Source: Paracoccus caeni (lineage in GTDB: Bacteria > Pseudomonadota > Alphaproteobacteria > Rhodobacterales > Rhodobacteraceae). Taken from it: DNA of 64,000 nucleotides. The stretch's first letter is position 1. Each line of letters starts with the position of its first letter. The notes under the pieces are model-generated. The model worked only from the letters and a program-made list of their open reading frames with translations, was not told where the DNA came from and did not search any database. A program made the translations under genes and the position numbers. The stretch is from assembly GCF_016629665.1 (NCBI RefSeq), contig NZ_JAEPRQ010000001.1:372001-436000 (forward strand), given 5' to 3'. Shown one piece after another: positions 57,731 through 64,000 of the stretch.

Positions 57731-59608
57731 ATGTTGTTAAGCCTTCTGAAAATCCTTTTCTTCTTCGCGGTGGTTCTGGCTCTGACCCTGGGCGCGATCC
57801 AATTGTCCGAAACCGGCCAGTATCTGCGCCTTGAATATGCCGGGACCGAGATGGTCCTGACCCCGCTCAAGGCGGCGGTCGTGCTGGCGGTTCTGGTTGT
57901 GCTGGCATGGCTTTTGGTGAAGTTGCTGGGCCTTGCGCTGGCCTTCGTCCGTTTCCTTGCGGGCGATGAGACCGCGATCAGCCGCTATTTCGCCCGCTCG
58001 CGTGAGCGTAAGGGCTATCAGGCCGTTGCCGATGCAGTGCTTGCCATCGCCTCGGGCGAGGGGAAGCTGGCACAGGACAAGGCGGCCAAGGCCGAGAAAT
58101 ACCTGCAAAAGCCGCATATCACCAATCTCCTCTCCGCTCAGGCGGCAGAGGTTGCGGGCGATACGCAGAAGGCCGGGCAGATCTATCGCGAATTGCTGAG
58201 CGACGACCGCACCCGGTTCGTCGGCGTGCGCGGGCTGTTGCGGCAGAAGCTGGAAGACGGCGACACCGCCACCGCGCTGCTTCTGGCGCAGAAAGCCTAT
58301 GCGCTGAAGCCTAAGCACAAGGAAATTCAGGACACGCTGCTGTCGCTGGAAATGCGCGAGCATGACTGGAAGGGTGCCCGCCAGATGCTGAAGGAAAAGC
58401 GTCGTCAGGGCGAACTGCCACAGGATGTCCACCTGCGCCGCGATGCCGTTCTGGCGTTGACCGAGGCCAGCGAGGTTCTGGCAAAGGGCAATTCCATCAG
58501 CGCGCGTGAGGCGGCGATCTCGGCTGCGAAAGCCTCGCCCGACCTGATCCCGGCTGCGGCTTTGGCGGCGCGCAGCTATATCGCGCAGAAGGATTTCCGC
58601 AACGCCTCGCGGCTTCTGGAAAAGACATGGTCGGTGCGCCCGCATCCCGACATTGCCGCCGTCTATGCCGAAATCACCCCGGACGAGACGCCCGCCGCCC
58701 GGCTGAAGCGCTTCGACCGGCTGATCGCCAAGAACCCGGAGAACGAGGAATCGCGTCTGCTGAAGGCGGAACTGCTGCTTGCCGCCGAGGATTTCCCCGG
58801 TGCGCGGCGCGCGCTTGGCGATCTGGCCGAGAAGCATCCGACGGTTCGGACCCTGTCGATCATGGCCGCGATCGAGCGGGGCGAAGGCTCTGACGACAGC
58901 GTCGTGCGCGGCTATCTTGCGCGGGCACTGACGGCATCGCGCGGGCCGCAATGGTGCTGCGACAAGTGCCACAATATCATGGCCGACTGGGCGCCGGTCT
59001 GCGACAGTTGCGGCGGGTTCGACACGCTGACCTGGCGCGAGCCGGACGAAAAGCGCAGCGGTGCCGCCATGTCGGGGACAGGTGCGGAAATGCTGCCGCT
59101 GCTGATCGGCACGCCGAAACCGGCGCCTGCTCCGGTCGAAGAGGCCCAGACGATCACGCCGGATCGCCCTGATGCGGCCCCGCGTCCCGCCCGCCCCGAA
59201 CCGGAACTGGCCGAGGCGGAACTGACCGCGCCGCCACCTAAACCAAAGCCCGAGCCGACCCCTGCGGTCGCGCCCGGCATGGTCCCGCGCGAGGCCGATT
59301 ATAACGAGCCATCCAGCACGATCACGACGGCCGAACCACCGCGCGCGGCACCCCGTCCTGCCGCTCCTGCCCCCGCTGCCGAAACGCCGCAACCTGCACC
59401 TGTGCCCGAACCCGCTGCGTCGGCTCCTGCGCAGCCAGCGGTCGAAAAGCCGGTGCCACCGGCCAAAACCGCGCCCGCGACGCCCCCGGTCAGCGCCAAT
59501 GTCGCGTCCAAGCCGGAACCCGAGCCAGAGCTTGAGCGCGAGATGGTTCGCCCGGATGTGGTGCCGCCTGAAGAGGCGGATTGGACCGAGGGCAAGATCA
59601 GGCCCTGA
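57731..59608 (+). CDS. hemY: Heme biosynthesis protein HemY (HemY N-terminal and TPR-like)
   Basis: A 625-residue membrane protein; the name is historical and its role in heme synthesis is not settled. Two membrane helices (about residues 4-22 and 38-60) precede the HemY_N region (FLAGDETAISRYFARSRERKGYQAVADA) and helical TPR-like repeats (about 130-400). At about 408-435 there is a zinc-ribbon/rubredoxin-like motif (CDKCHNIMADWAPVCDSCG), similar to that in LapB. A long Pro/Ala/Glu-rich tail of about 180 residues follows. It starts 10 bases after the Mic60-like gene; the same frame runs upstream inside that gene and is not used. Confidence 0.88.
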   Translation: MLLSLLKILFFFAVVLALTLGAIQLSETGQYLRLEYAGTEMVLTPLKAAVVLAVLVVLAWLLVKLLGLALAFVRFLAGDETAISRYFARSRERKGYQAVADAVLAIASGEGKLAQDKAAKAEKYLQKPHITNLLSAQAAEVAGDTQKAGQIYRELLSDDRTRFVGVRGLLRQKLEDGDTATALLLAQKAYALKPKHKEIQDTLLSLEMREHDWKGARQMLKEKRRQGELPQDVHLRRDAVLALTEASEVLAKGNSISAREAAISAAKASPDLIPAAALAARSYIAQKDFRNASRLLEKTWSVRPHPDIAAVYAEITPDETPAARLKRFDRLIAKNPENEESRLLKAELLLAAEDFPGARRALGDLAEKHPTVRTLSIMAAIERGEGSDDSVVRGYLARALTASRGPQWCCDKCHNIMADWAPVCDSCGGFDTLTWREPDEKRSGAAMSGTGAEMLPLLIGTPKPAPAPVEEAQTITPDRPDAAPRPARPEPELAEAELTAPPPKPKPEPTPAVAPGMVPREADYNEPSSTITTAEPPRAAPRPAAPAPAAETPQPAPVPEPAASAPAQPAVEKPVPPAKTAPATPPVSANVASKPEPEPELEREMVRPDVVPPEEADWTEGKIRP

Positions 59609-59615
59609 CGGATCG

Positions 59616-59647
59616 GGGGCGGCGAAAAAACCACGCCGCCCCTCTTT
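59616..59647 (+). terminator. hemY terminator
   Basis: GGGGCGGC (59616-59623) and GCCGCCCC (59635-59642) form a perfect 8-bp stem followed by TCTTT, just after the hemY stop. Confidence 0.75.
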
Positions 59648-59690
59648 CCCCCTTCGCCGGAACCTGCTATCCGGCGCGTCACAACCAGAT

Positions 59691-59766
59691 GCCGCTGTAG
59701 CTCAGCTGGTAGAGCACGTCATTCGTAATGATGGGGTCGGGGGTTCGAGTCCCTTCAGCGGCACCA
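59691..59766 (+). tRNA. tRNA-Thr (anticodon CGT)
   Basis: A complete cloverleaf: acceptor GCCGCTG (59691-59697) pairs with CAGCGGC (59756-59762), D-arm GCTC...GAGC, anticodon stem CGTCA/TGATG with loop TTCGTAA (anticodon CGT, reads ACG), T-loop TTCGAGT. The ACCA end is encoded (59763-59766). It marks the border between core genes and an accessory stretch, as is typical of integration sites. Confidence 0.95.
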
Positions 59767-60119
59767 GTTTCCATGTGATATTTGTCCTTGGACCATAAGA
59801 GTGCAGATTTGGAGCAATTGGCTGCAGATTGCGTGTCAATATGGCCAATGCAGCACAGTCGTGTGTCATTGAGGGCTCCGTTTCGGCGAAGGAAGGGACC
59901 ATGTATTCGTTGTCTCAAAGCCTTCCAACCCACATGAACCACGAGAACGGCCCAAAGCTGCCGGTCAAACGTCGTTCCCGCTGATCAGCAGCCTCCCTGA
60001 AGCGGACACTCACCCATCGATGCAGCGAGAGCCCAAGAAAAATAATTGATTATCTTGCCAGTTGCCATTTGATTGTGAAAAACATTGGAGGAAAAATTGG
60101 CGCGGCGCGGTGGTTTGTC
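59767..60119. other. Gene-poor start of the accessory stretch
   Basis: I see no credible gene. Short frames occur on both strands (for example a 27-codon frame near 59901), none with family features or a convincing ribosome site. A second copy of the tRNA 3' end was not found within the window, so an attachment-site pair cannot be shown. Confidence 0.35.
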
Positions 60120-60284
60120 ATGTCGATGGCACGGGAGGCGGCAAGGCAACAGAAAGCCGTCGCGACAGCTAAGAGGCGATCCAAAGCGGAAGCGGAAGAT
60201 CGTCGGCTAATCCGAGAGGCCGAAGCTGATCGAAGGAATCGAGTAATATGGCGGGCTGAGGCTGCGGACAACCGCCTCAATTAG
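60120..60284 (+). CDS. Short charged hypothetical protein
   Basis: A 54-residue frame starting MSMAREAARQQKAVATAKRR, almost entirely Ala/Arg/Glu/Lys and predicted helical. An upstream ORF start at 60069 is also in frame. GGAGG at 60087-60091 is too far from 60120 to be its ribosome site. No family recognised; it may be spurious or a remnant of a mobile-element gene. Confidence 0.25.
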   Translation: MSMAREAARQQKAVATAKRRSKAEAEDRRLIREAEADRRNRVIWRAEAADNRLN

Positions 60285-60690
60285 CGGCGCCAGGATCAAT
60301 CTAACGATCGACATCGGCTTCGGTGATGCGATGGAACCCGGCGCGGAGACGCTCGACTATCCCACCATGTTGGCGTTTCCCGTACCGCGTCTGCGTGCCT
60401 ATGCGCGCGAAACTGTTATTGCTGAAAAGTTTCAGGCGATGGTGGCGTTGGGGCGTGCCAACAGCCGGATGAAGGACCTCTACGACATCTGGGTTCTCAG
60501 CCGCTCGTTCACCTTCGATGACAGACTGGCTTGGGCAGTCGCCGCCACTTTCGCGCGGCGCCTGACGGCAATACCTCAAGACCCGCCGGATGCGCTGACG
60601 TCCGGCTTCGCCGAGGACGCGGCCGCGGATAAGAAGCGACAATGCGCGCCTTCGTCGGAGGAGTATCCACTCACGATCCGAGGGCGCTAG
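60283..60690 (+). pseudogene. 3' remnant of an AbiEii-type nucleotidyltransferase toxin gene
   Basis: Only the last part of an AbiEii/AbiGii-family toxin is left: RINLTIDIGFGDAMEPGAE, then FPVPRLRAYARETVIAEKFQ and the family hallmark ANSRMKDLYDIWVLSR. The whole N-terminal half with the nucleotidyltransferase GS...D motif is missing and no stop-free frame for it exists upstream. The C-terminus (RRLTAIPQDPPDALTSGFAED) is close to normal, then runs out in AADKKRQ. An ATG at 60331 gives a 119-codon frame, but it cannot give a working toxin. Confidence 0.8.
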
Positions 60691-60819
60691 CCGTTGTAAT
60701 TAATGATATTTCCACTTTCCTCATGCCGTTTGCAATCTACGCCCGAAGCTTGGCCATTGAAGGATAATCTGCATTGAAAACTGTCAGAAAAGAGCATAGA
60801 ATCCTGACAGGAGAGCGGT

Positions 60820-61020
60820 GTGCAGCGGTTGACCGAACAAATTCTTGATCATGCAGATGGCTTGCCCGAGGGAAGTGCAATCTCGGCTAAAGGCTTGCTC
60901 CACCTCGGCAACCGTGCCGCGGTGGAGCAGGCATTGTCGCGCCTTGCAGAACGTGGCCGACTGATCCGCGCCGGGCGCAGTCTGTATCTACGACCTGTGG
61001 TCGTAACGCCAGAGCGCTAG
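60820..61020 (+). pseudogene. 5' remnant of an AbiEi/DUF6088-type antitoxin gene
   Basis: A 66-codon frame starting MQRLTEQILDHADGLPEGSA, with FLHLGNRAAVEQALSRLAERGRLIRAGR-like winged-helix sequence (here LHLGNRAAVEQALSRL). This is the N-terminal DNA-binding part of type IV antitoxins that normally precede AbiEii toxins; such proteins are about 190 residues long. The frame ends at VVVTPER, where IS debris begins. GGAGAG lies at 60810-60815. It could still be expressed as a small DNA-binding protein. Confidence 0.7.
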
Positions 61021-61036
61021 CTTCCGTCGAGGGGCC

Positions 61037-61221
61037 TCCAGAGTGCCGAATATCTCCTCATTCAAAAGCTCTTCGCGCAGGCTGCCGTTGAACGACTCAT
61101 GAAGGCGTTCTGATATTGCTTACCCGGGTCCATGTAATGCTAGGGCACCCCGTTATTGTCTGCCCACTTCAGGATGGCGCAGCTGGTGAGTTCGGTGCCG
61201 TTTTCGCTGCCGATGCAAGCG
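61037..61221 (-). pseudogene. IS3-family transposase (OrfB) C-terminal fragment
   Basis: On the minus strand the sequence reads IGSENGTELTSCAILKW, then after a stop codon HYMDPGKQYQNAF, and after a one-base shift ESFNGSLREELLNEEIFGT. This is the DDE catalytic-core end of an IS3-family integrase-type transposase, with an in-frame stop and a frameshift. Only about 60 residues remain. Confidence 0.82.
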
Positions 61222-61312
61222 GGCTTTCAGCCTGCGACTGGAACGGCAGATGATCGCGCGGGATCGGCTCACCGATATTCCCCAAAGCTGCCTATCAAGT
61301 AGCCCCGCAGAA

Positions 61313-61450
61313 AACTCCAATGCAAGGATATCGATCATCTCACGGTCTCCACCAGGACGTCGCAGCATCTGTTCCTGCAGTTGCTTGAATCCTGACGGCA
61401 GTTCGGCAAACGGAGCGCCATTCCTGAGCGCGCCAGGTTTACGCTGGATG
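61313..61450 (-). pseudogene. IS21-family IstA C-terminal fragment
   Basis: Minus-strand translation gives CAIQRKPGALRNGAPFAELP and, in the same frame, LQEQMLRRPGGDREMIDILAL, characteristic of the C-terminal region of IS21 IstA transposases. Both ends are cut: one side by the IS5-type sequence at about 61450, the other where the frame loses similarity at about 61312. Confidence 0.75.
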
Positions 61451-61454
61451 GCAC

Positions 61455-61985
61455 ATGCCCAAGCATGGCGGCTCGAGACGAAGGGTTTGGCGCAAGATCC
61501 ATCTCGGGATAGACGAGGAAACGCTCGAGCCCCGTGCGGTGGAAGTTACTTCAAGCAATGTCGGCGATGTTCCGATGCTGCCAGGCCTGCTTGTCCAGAT
61601 CCCGGCGGACGAGGAGATCGCCAGGGTCACCGCGGACGGCGCCTACGACACACGGGCCTGCCATGACGCCATCGCTCCCCGCAGTGCATCGGCGGTCATT
61701 CCGCCGAGGCGGAATGCGAGGTCATGGAAGCCGGACACTCCCCGGGCCTGGGCACGTAATGAGAGCCTGCGGGCATCGAAGTATCTTGGCCGGGCGCTTT
61801 GGAGGAACTGGAGTGGGTATCACCGCCGCAGCGGGGTGGAAACGAAAATGAACTGCGTCAAGCAGCTCGGCCAGCGGCTGATGCCACGGGACTTCGACCG
61901 GCAGGTTGCCGAGGTCCAGATCCGCGCGGCGGACATGAACCGCTTCACGGCCCTCGGCACCCCGGTCACTTTGGCAGTGGGATAG
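61455..61985 (+). pseudogene. IS5-family transposase, N-terminally truncated
   Basis: A 176-codon frame with the C-terminal two thirds of an IS5-family DDE transposase: WHMPKHGGSRRRVWRKIHLG at its beginning (the WH just upstream is in frame), then VTADGAYDTRACHDAI (second catalytic Asp), IPPRRNARSWKPDTP, and SGYHRRSGVETKMNCVKQLG with the catalytic Glu. The N-terminal third with the first Asp is missing because the IstA remnant begins there. The end at 61985 is intact (ALGTPVTLAVG). It is not active by itself. Confidence 0.85.
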
Positions 61986-62387
61986 GTGTGTCCGGGGAAA
62001 GGGGAACTGCGGTCGCCAGCCGATTTGCGCAACAACGCCGGCATGAGTGGATTTGGCCAGCGATCCTTGGTCGTCGAAGTGAAAGACCAATTTTGCGGCG
62101 CCGGCCGCCTTTTGGGCAGGCGCCGCCAGCGCCGCTCGCCAAAAACAATAGTAGGGCAACGCAACCGAACTCCGGACGTGGCTGAATGAAAATTCAGTGG
62201 CAGGTCAAGCTCTATGCAAATTTTTGTGGTATATCTTCAAAAAATGCTTGCACATCATGAAAATAGATACAAAATCAATGTGTAATCGGGGCCGTTCTTC
62301 CCCGCATTGTTTCGAATTTACCCTAAAAAATAGCGAAACTATTGCTTCAAGCACATTCGCTTGCAGCACAGCCTTGAAGGAATTCAT
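61986..62387. other. IS5 right-end sequence and promoter region of the Hint protein gene
   Basis: From 61986 to about 62190 the sequence is GC-rich and probably the non-coding or rearranged right end of IS-derived DNA; no clean terminal inverted repeat was identified. From about 62200 base composition drops to AT-rich, which fits a different origin. The last 180 bases before 62388 should contain the promoter of the Hint protein gene; GAAGGA lies six bases before its start. Confidence 0.45.
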
Positions 62388-63587
62388 ATGCCATATGTAA
62401 CGGAACTACCCGATGGTATGATTACTTTTGATGGTGACGCGTATGTTATCGATACGAATAGTGTGAGCCTCATTAACATCACGTCGGCTGAGGATGCCGA
62501 ATTCTCTCTGTACGATGTCGATGCAACCAGCGGAACTACCTTATCCAACGGCGACAACCTCTCCTTGGTCGATGAGGACGGAGGCGCAGTTGTGTCGGGT
62601 ACCTACGTAGGGGATGTGACCGTATCCACCGCCTCGGTAGACGTCGGACTGCCACCACTTGTTGGACTGCAGGTAACGCTTAATCCTCTCGAAGCTGCGC
62701 TTATGATGGATGATGAAGGGCGCTTCTATGCCATCAGCGAAAGCGGGTTGGATAGCAGTCACCTAGGAGTGGAAATAACCGCGACAGTCGCAGGGCAAAG
62801 CTTTACCGTAATCGGCGCCGACATCAGCTCGGCTCTCTCTGAACTTGCCTCGACAGTGTCGAGCGTCCCGCTCGTCGGCGGCGCAGCGGCAGCCCTGATC
62901 GAGGGGGCGGGAAACGCGGTTCAGGGAGCACTAGATGTCGCTATAATTACTGTTGAAGTTGATCCTGAAGGTGCTTTGGACCTTGATGACGATCAAGTTG
63001 TACCATGTTTCCTCGCTGGAACGATGATCGCGACGGCAGACGGAGAGGTTCCAGTTGAAGACCTGGCTGTTGGCGACTCGATACTGACAGCGGACGGAAA
63101 AACTGTCTCGGTTAAATGGATAGGCGTCAAGACAATCAAGTTCAGGAAAGCCGGCATCCATCACTTGCCCGTGCTTATCTCGAAAGGAGCACTGGGAAAA
63201 AATACGCCTAACAGGGATCTCTACGTGTCTGCTGACCACGGCATCATCATTGATGACTACGTCGTAAATGCAGGTGTAATGGTGAACGGAGATACAATTA
63301 AAGATATACAGCCCGATTGGCTTGATCGCGATATCGTATATTATCATATCGAAACAGATCAACACGACGTGATACGCGCAAATGGAACCCCAGCTGAAAG
63401 TTTCATAGACTATGTAGGGCGGCGTATGTTTGATAATTATAAGAGTTATGTTGAAATGTATCCAGATTCAGCAAACATCAGAGAAATGGGTTTTGGAAGG
63501 ATATCCACACAGCGGCTGCTTCCGGAGTATCTTAAGGAGAAGTTGGGCGTTAAAGATCCGTCGCACGGCAAGAGTCAGGCCGCCTAA
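62388..63587 (+). CDS. Hedgehog/intein (Hint) domain protein
   Basis: A 399-residue protein. The first about 205 residues are acidic, rich in Asp/Gly/Ser/Val, and look like a beta-rich adhesin or secreted domain with a hydrophobic small-residue part (about 150-190). The Hint_2-type autoprocessing domain starts at CFLAGTMIATADGEVPVEDLAVGDSIL (Cys about residue 205) and runs through VSADHGIIIDDYVVNAG. The start Cys, the penultimate block and the ADH motif are present. Such proteins are frequent in Rhodobacteraceae; targets and function are not known. No signal peptide is clear. GC is visibly lower than the core genes. Confidence 0.82.
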   Translation: MPYVTELPDGMITFDGDAYVIDTNSVSLINITSAEDAEFSLYDVDATSGTTLSNGDNLSLVDEDGGAVVSGTYVGDVTVSTASVDVGLPPLVGLQVTLNPLEAALMMDDEGRFYAISESGLDSSHLGVEITATVAGQSFTVIGADISSALSELASTVSSVPLVGGAAAALIEGAGNAVQGALDVAIITVEVDPEGALDLDDDQVVPCFLAGTMIATADGEVPVEDLAVGDSILTADGKTVSVKWIGVKTIKFRKAGIHHLPVLISKGALGKNTPNRDLYVSADHGIIIDDYVVNAGVMVNGDTIKDIQPDWLDRDIVYYHIETDQHDVIRANGTPAESFIDYVGRRMFDNYKSYVEMYPDSANIREMGFGRISTQRLLPEYLKEKLGVKDPSHGKSQAA

Positions 63588-63613
63588 AAGCAGGTTTCAA
63601 GCGATGGCAACCT

Positions 63614-63646
63614 TTCGCGCCGCAAAAAATCCTTTTGCGGCGCGAA
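63614..63646. terminator. Perfect 14-bp inverted repeat after the Hint gene
   Basis: TTCGCGCCGCAAAA (63614-63627) and TTTTGCGGCGCGAA (63633-63646) are separated by five bases. It lies 26 bases after the Hint stop and probably terminates that gene; the A/T runs flank the loop rather than follow the stem. Confidence 0.6.
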
Positions 63647-63823
63647 CCCATGGTGAGTCTCTATCCTTTAGGTTTACTGCAGAGCGGTTGCCAAAATTTC
63701 TAAGGCGTTGAGCTTTAACGTTTGCGAGACACCTCACAAGTAAAAGCCATCCGTTCCATCTAGGAAAGAGCGCCATCATACATAGATGGAGTGATTCCTA
63801 TATAAATTCCTAGAGAAGCCTCA

Positions 63824-64000
63824 GTGAATCAAATGTCCGCGAGCAGATCAATGCCTTCTTCATCACCTCAAGATATATATGAGGCAGCAAGAAAAATATT
63901 TAAGCGAGATAATAGAAGTGGCGATTGCATTGAACTTCTCGAACAGGCCCTAAAAATTCGGCCTAATCATACAAATTCAATTTTACTATATATAGAATAT
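63824..64000 (+). CDS. TPR-like protein, cut by the window edge
   Basis: A frame begins at GTG 63824 or ATG 63833 (MSASRSMPSSSPQDIYEAAR) and stays open to the end. The last part, CIELLEQALKIRPNHTNSIL, matches the tetratricopeptide-repeat pattern. It lies downstream of the Hint protein gene on the same strand and is AT-rich. Only about 56 residues are visible, so function cannot be given; TPR proteins near Hint genes could be sulfotransferase- or glycosyltransferase-linked, but this is open. Confidence 0.55.
   Translation, partial: MNQMSASRSMPSSSPQDIYEAARKIFKRDNRSGDCIELLEQALKIRPNHTNSILLYIEY

Noticed and set aside
55560-57735. hemC as part of the hem block
   Set aside because: The gene next to hemD on the other side is tsaD, read divergently; no hydroxymethylbilane synthase is present in the window.
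57737-59392. Minus-strand frame of 551 codons opposite hemY
   Set aside because: Antisense shadow; hemY has clear membrane, TPR-like and zinc-ribbon regions.

Overview
The window is high-GC alphaproteobacterial chromosome, most like Paracoccus or a close relative in Rhodobacteraceae. I base this on family content and gene order, not on any database search: FolE2, the short 455-residue ProS next to a DUF2937 gene, a DnaA-related HdaA, DUF4170-waaA-lpxK, the hemD-Mic60-hemY block, a CIRCE-controlled groESL operon, and a 3'-end motif (hairpin plus GATATTT) common in this family. Coding density is high and many genes overlap by 1 to 17 bases.

Layout. 1-5000: metZ (methionine), folE2 (folate/queuosine) and a UvrD/PcrA helicase. 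5000-6960: a less GC-rich insert holding a phage MuF-domain protein with a toxin-like C-terminus and a small downstream gene that is probably its immunity gene. 6960-15500 (minus strand): EcsC-family protein, CDF metal transporter, an ArgE/DapE-family deacylase and a complete branched-chain amino acid ABC transporter (livK, then livG-F-H-M). 15500-17450 (minus): DUF2937 protein and ProS. 17600-23820 (plus): AI-2E-type permease, HdaA, Ppk1, Ppx and an OsmC-like protein. 23850-26130: a structured repeat, then groES-groEL under a CIRCE operator. 26270-33500: TraB/GumN protein, a membrane protein behind serS, a thioredoxin-like protein, MeaB, Ada, a PEP-mutase-family enzyme and rpmB. 33650-38600: copper handling (a probable small secreted protein, PCu(A)C chaperone, CopA ATPase) with a GDSL esterase and an L,D-transpeptidase. 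38650-45220 (minus): a nucleoside salvage operon (BMP binding protein, ATPase, two permeases, purine nucleoside phosphorylase) with a LysE-type exporter inside it and two tandem copies of the structured repeat in its one large gap. 45300-49100: rimI-tsaB-nfuA, a universal stress protein, a sugar transferase and truA. 49090-55500 (minus): XpaC-like protein, a 27-residue membrane peptide, lpxK, waaA, DUF4170, EVE, YciI, gpsA and tsaD. 55560-59610 (plus): hemD, a Mic60-like protein and hemY. A tRNA-Thr(CGT) follows at 59691.

Downstream of the tRNA the character changes: broken AbiE-type toxin-antitoxin genes, fragments of three insertion-sequence families (IS3, IS21, IS5), then an AT-richer stretch with an intact hedgehog/intein (Hint) domain protein and the start of a TPR-like protein cut by the window edge. 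This looks like an accessory island next to a tRNA.

The two most interesting items are the orphan MuF toxin/immunity-like pair and a dispersed repeat of about 170 bp (three copies). In that repeat, two helices are kept by paired compensatory substitutions between copies, which points to selection on a folded structure. No CRISPR array, rRNA or replication origin was seen.
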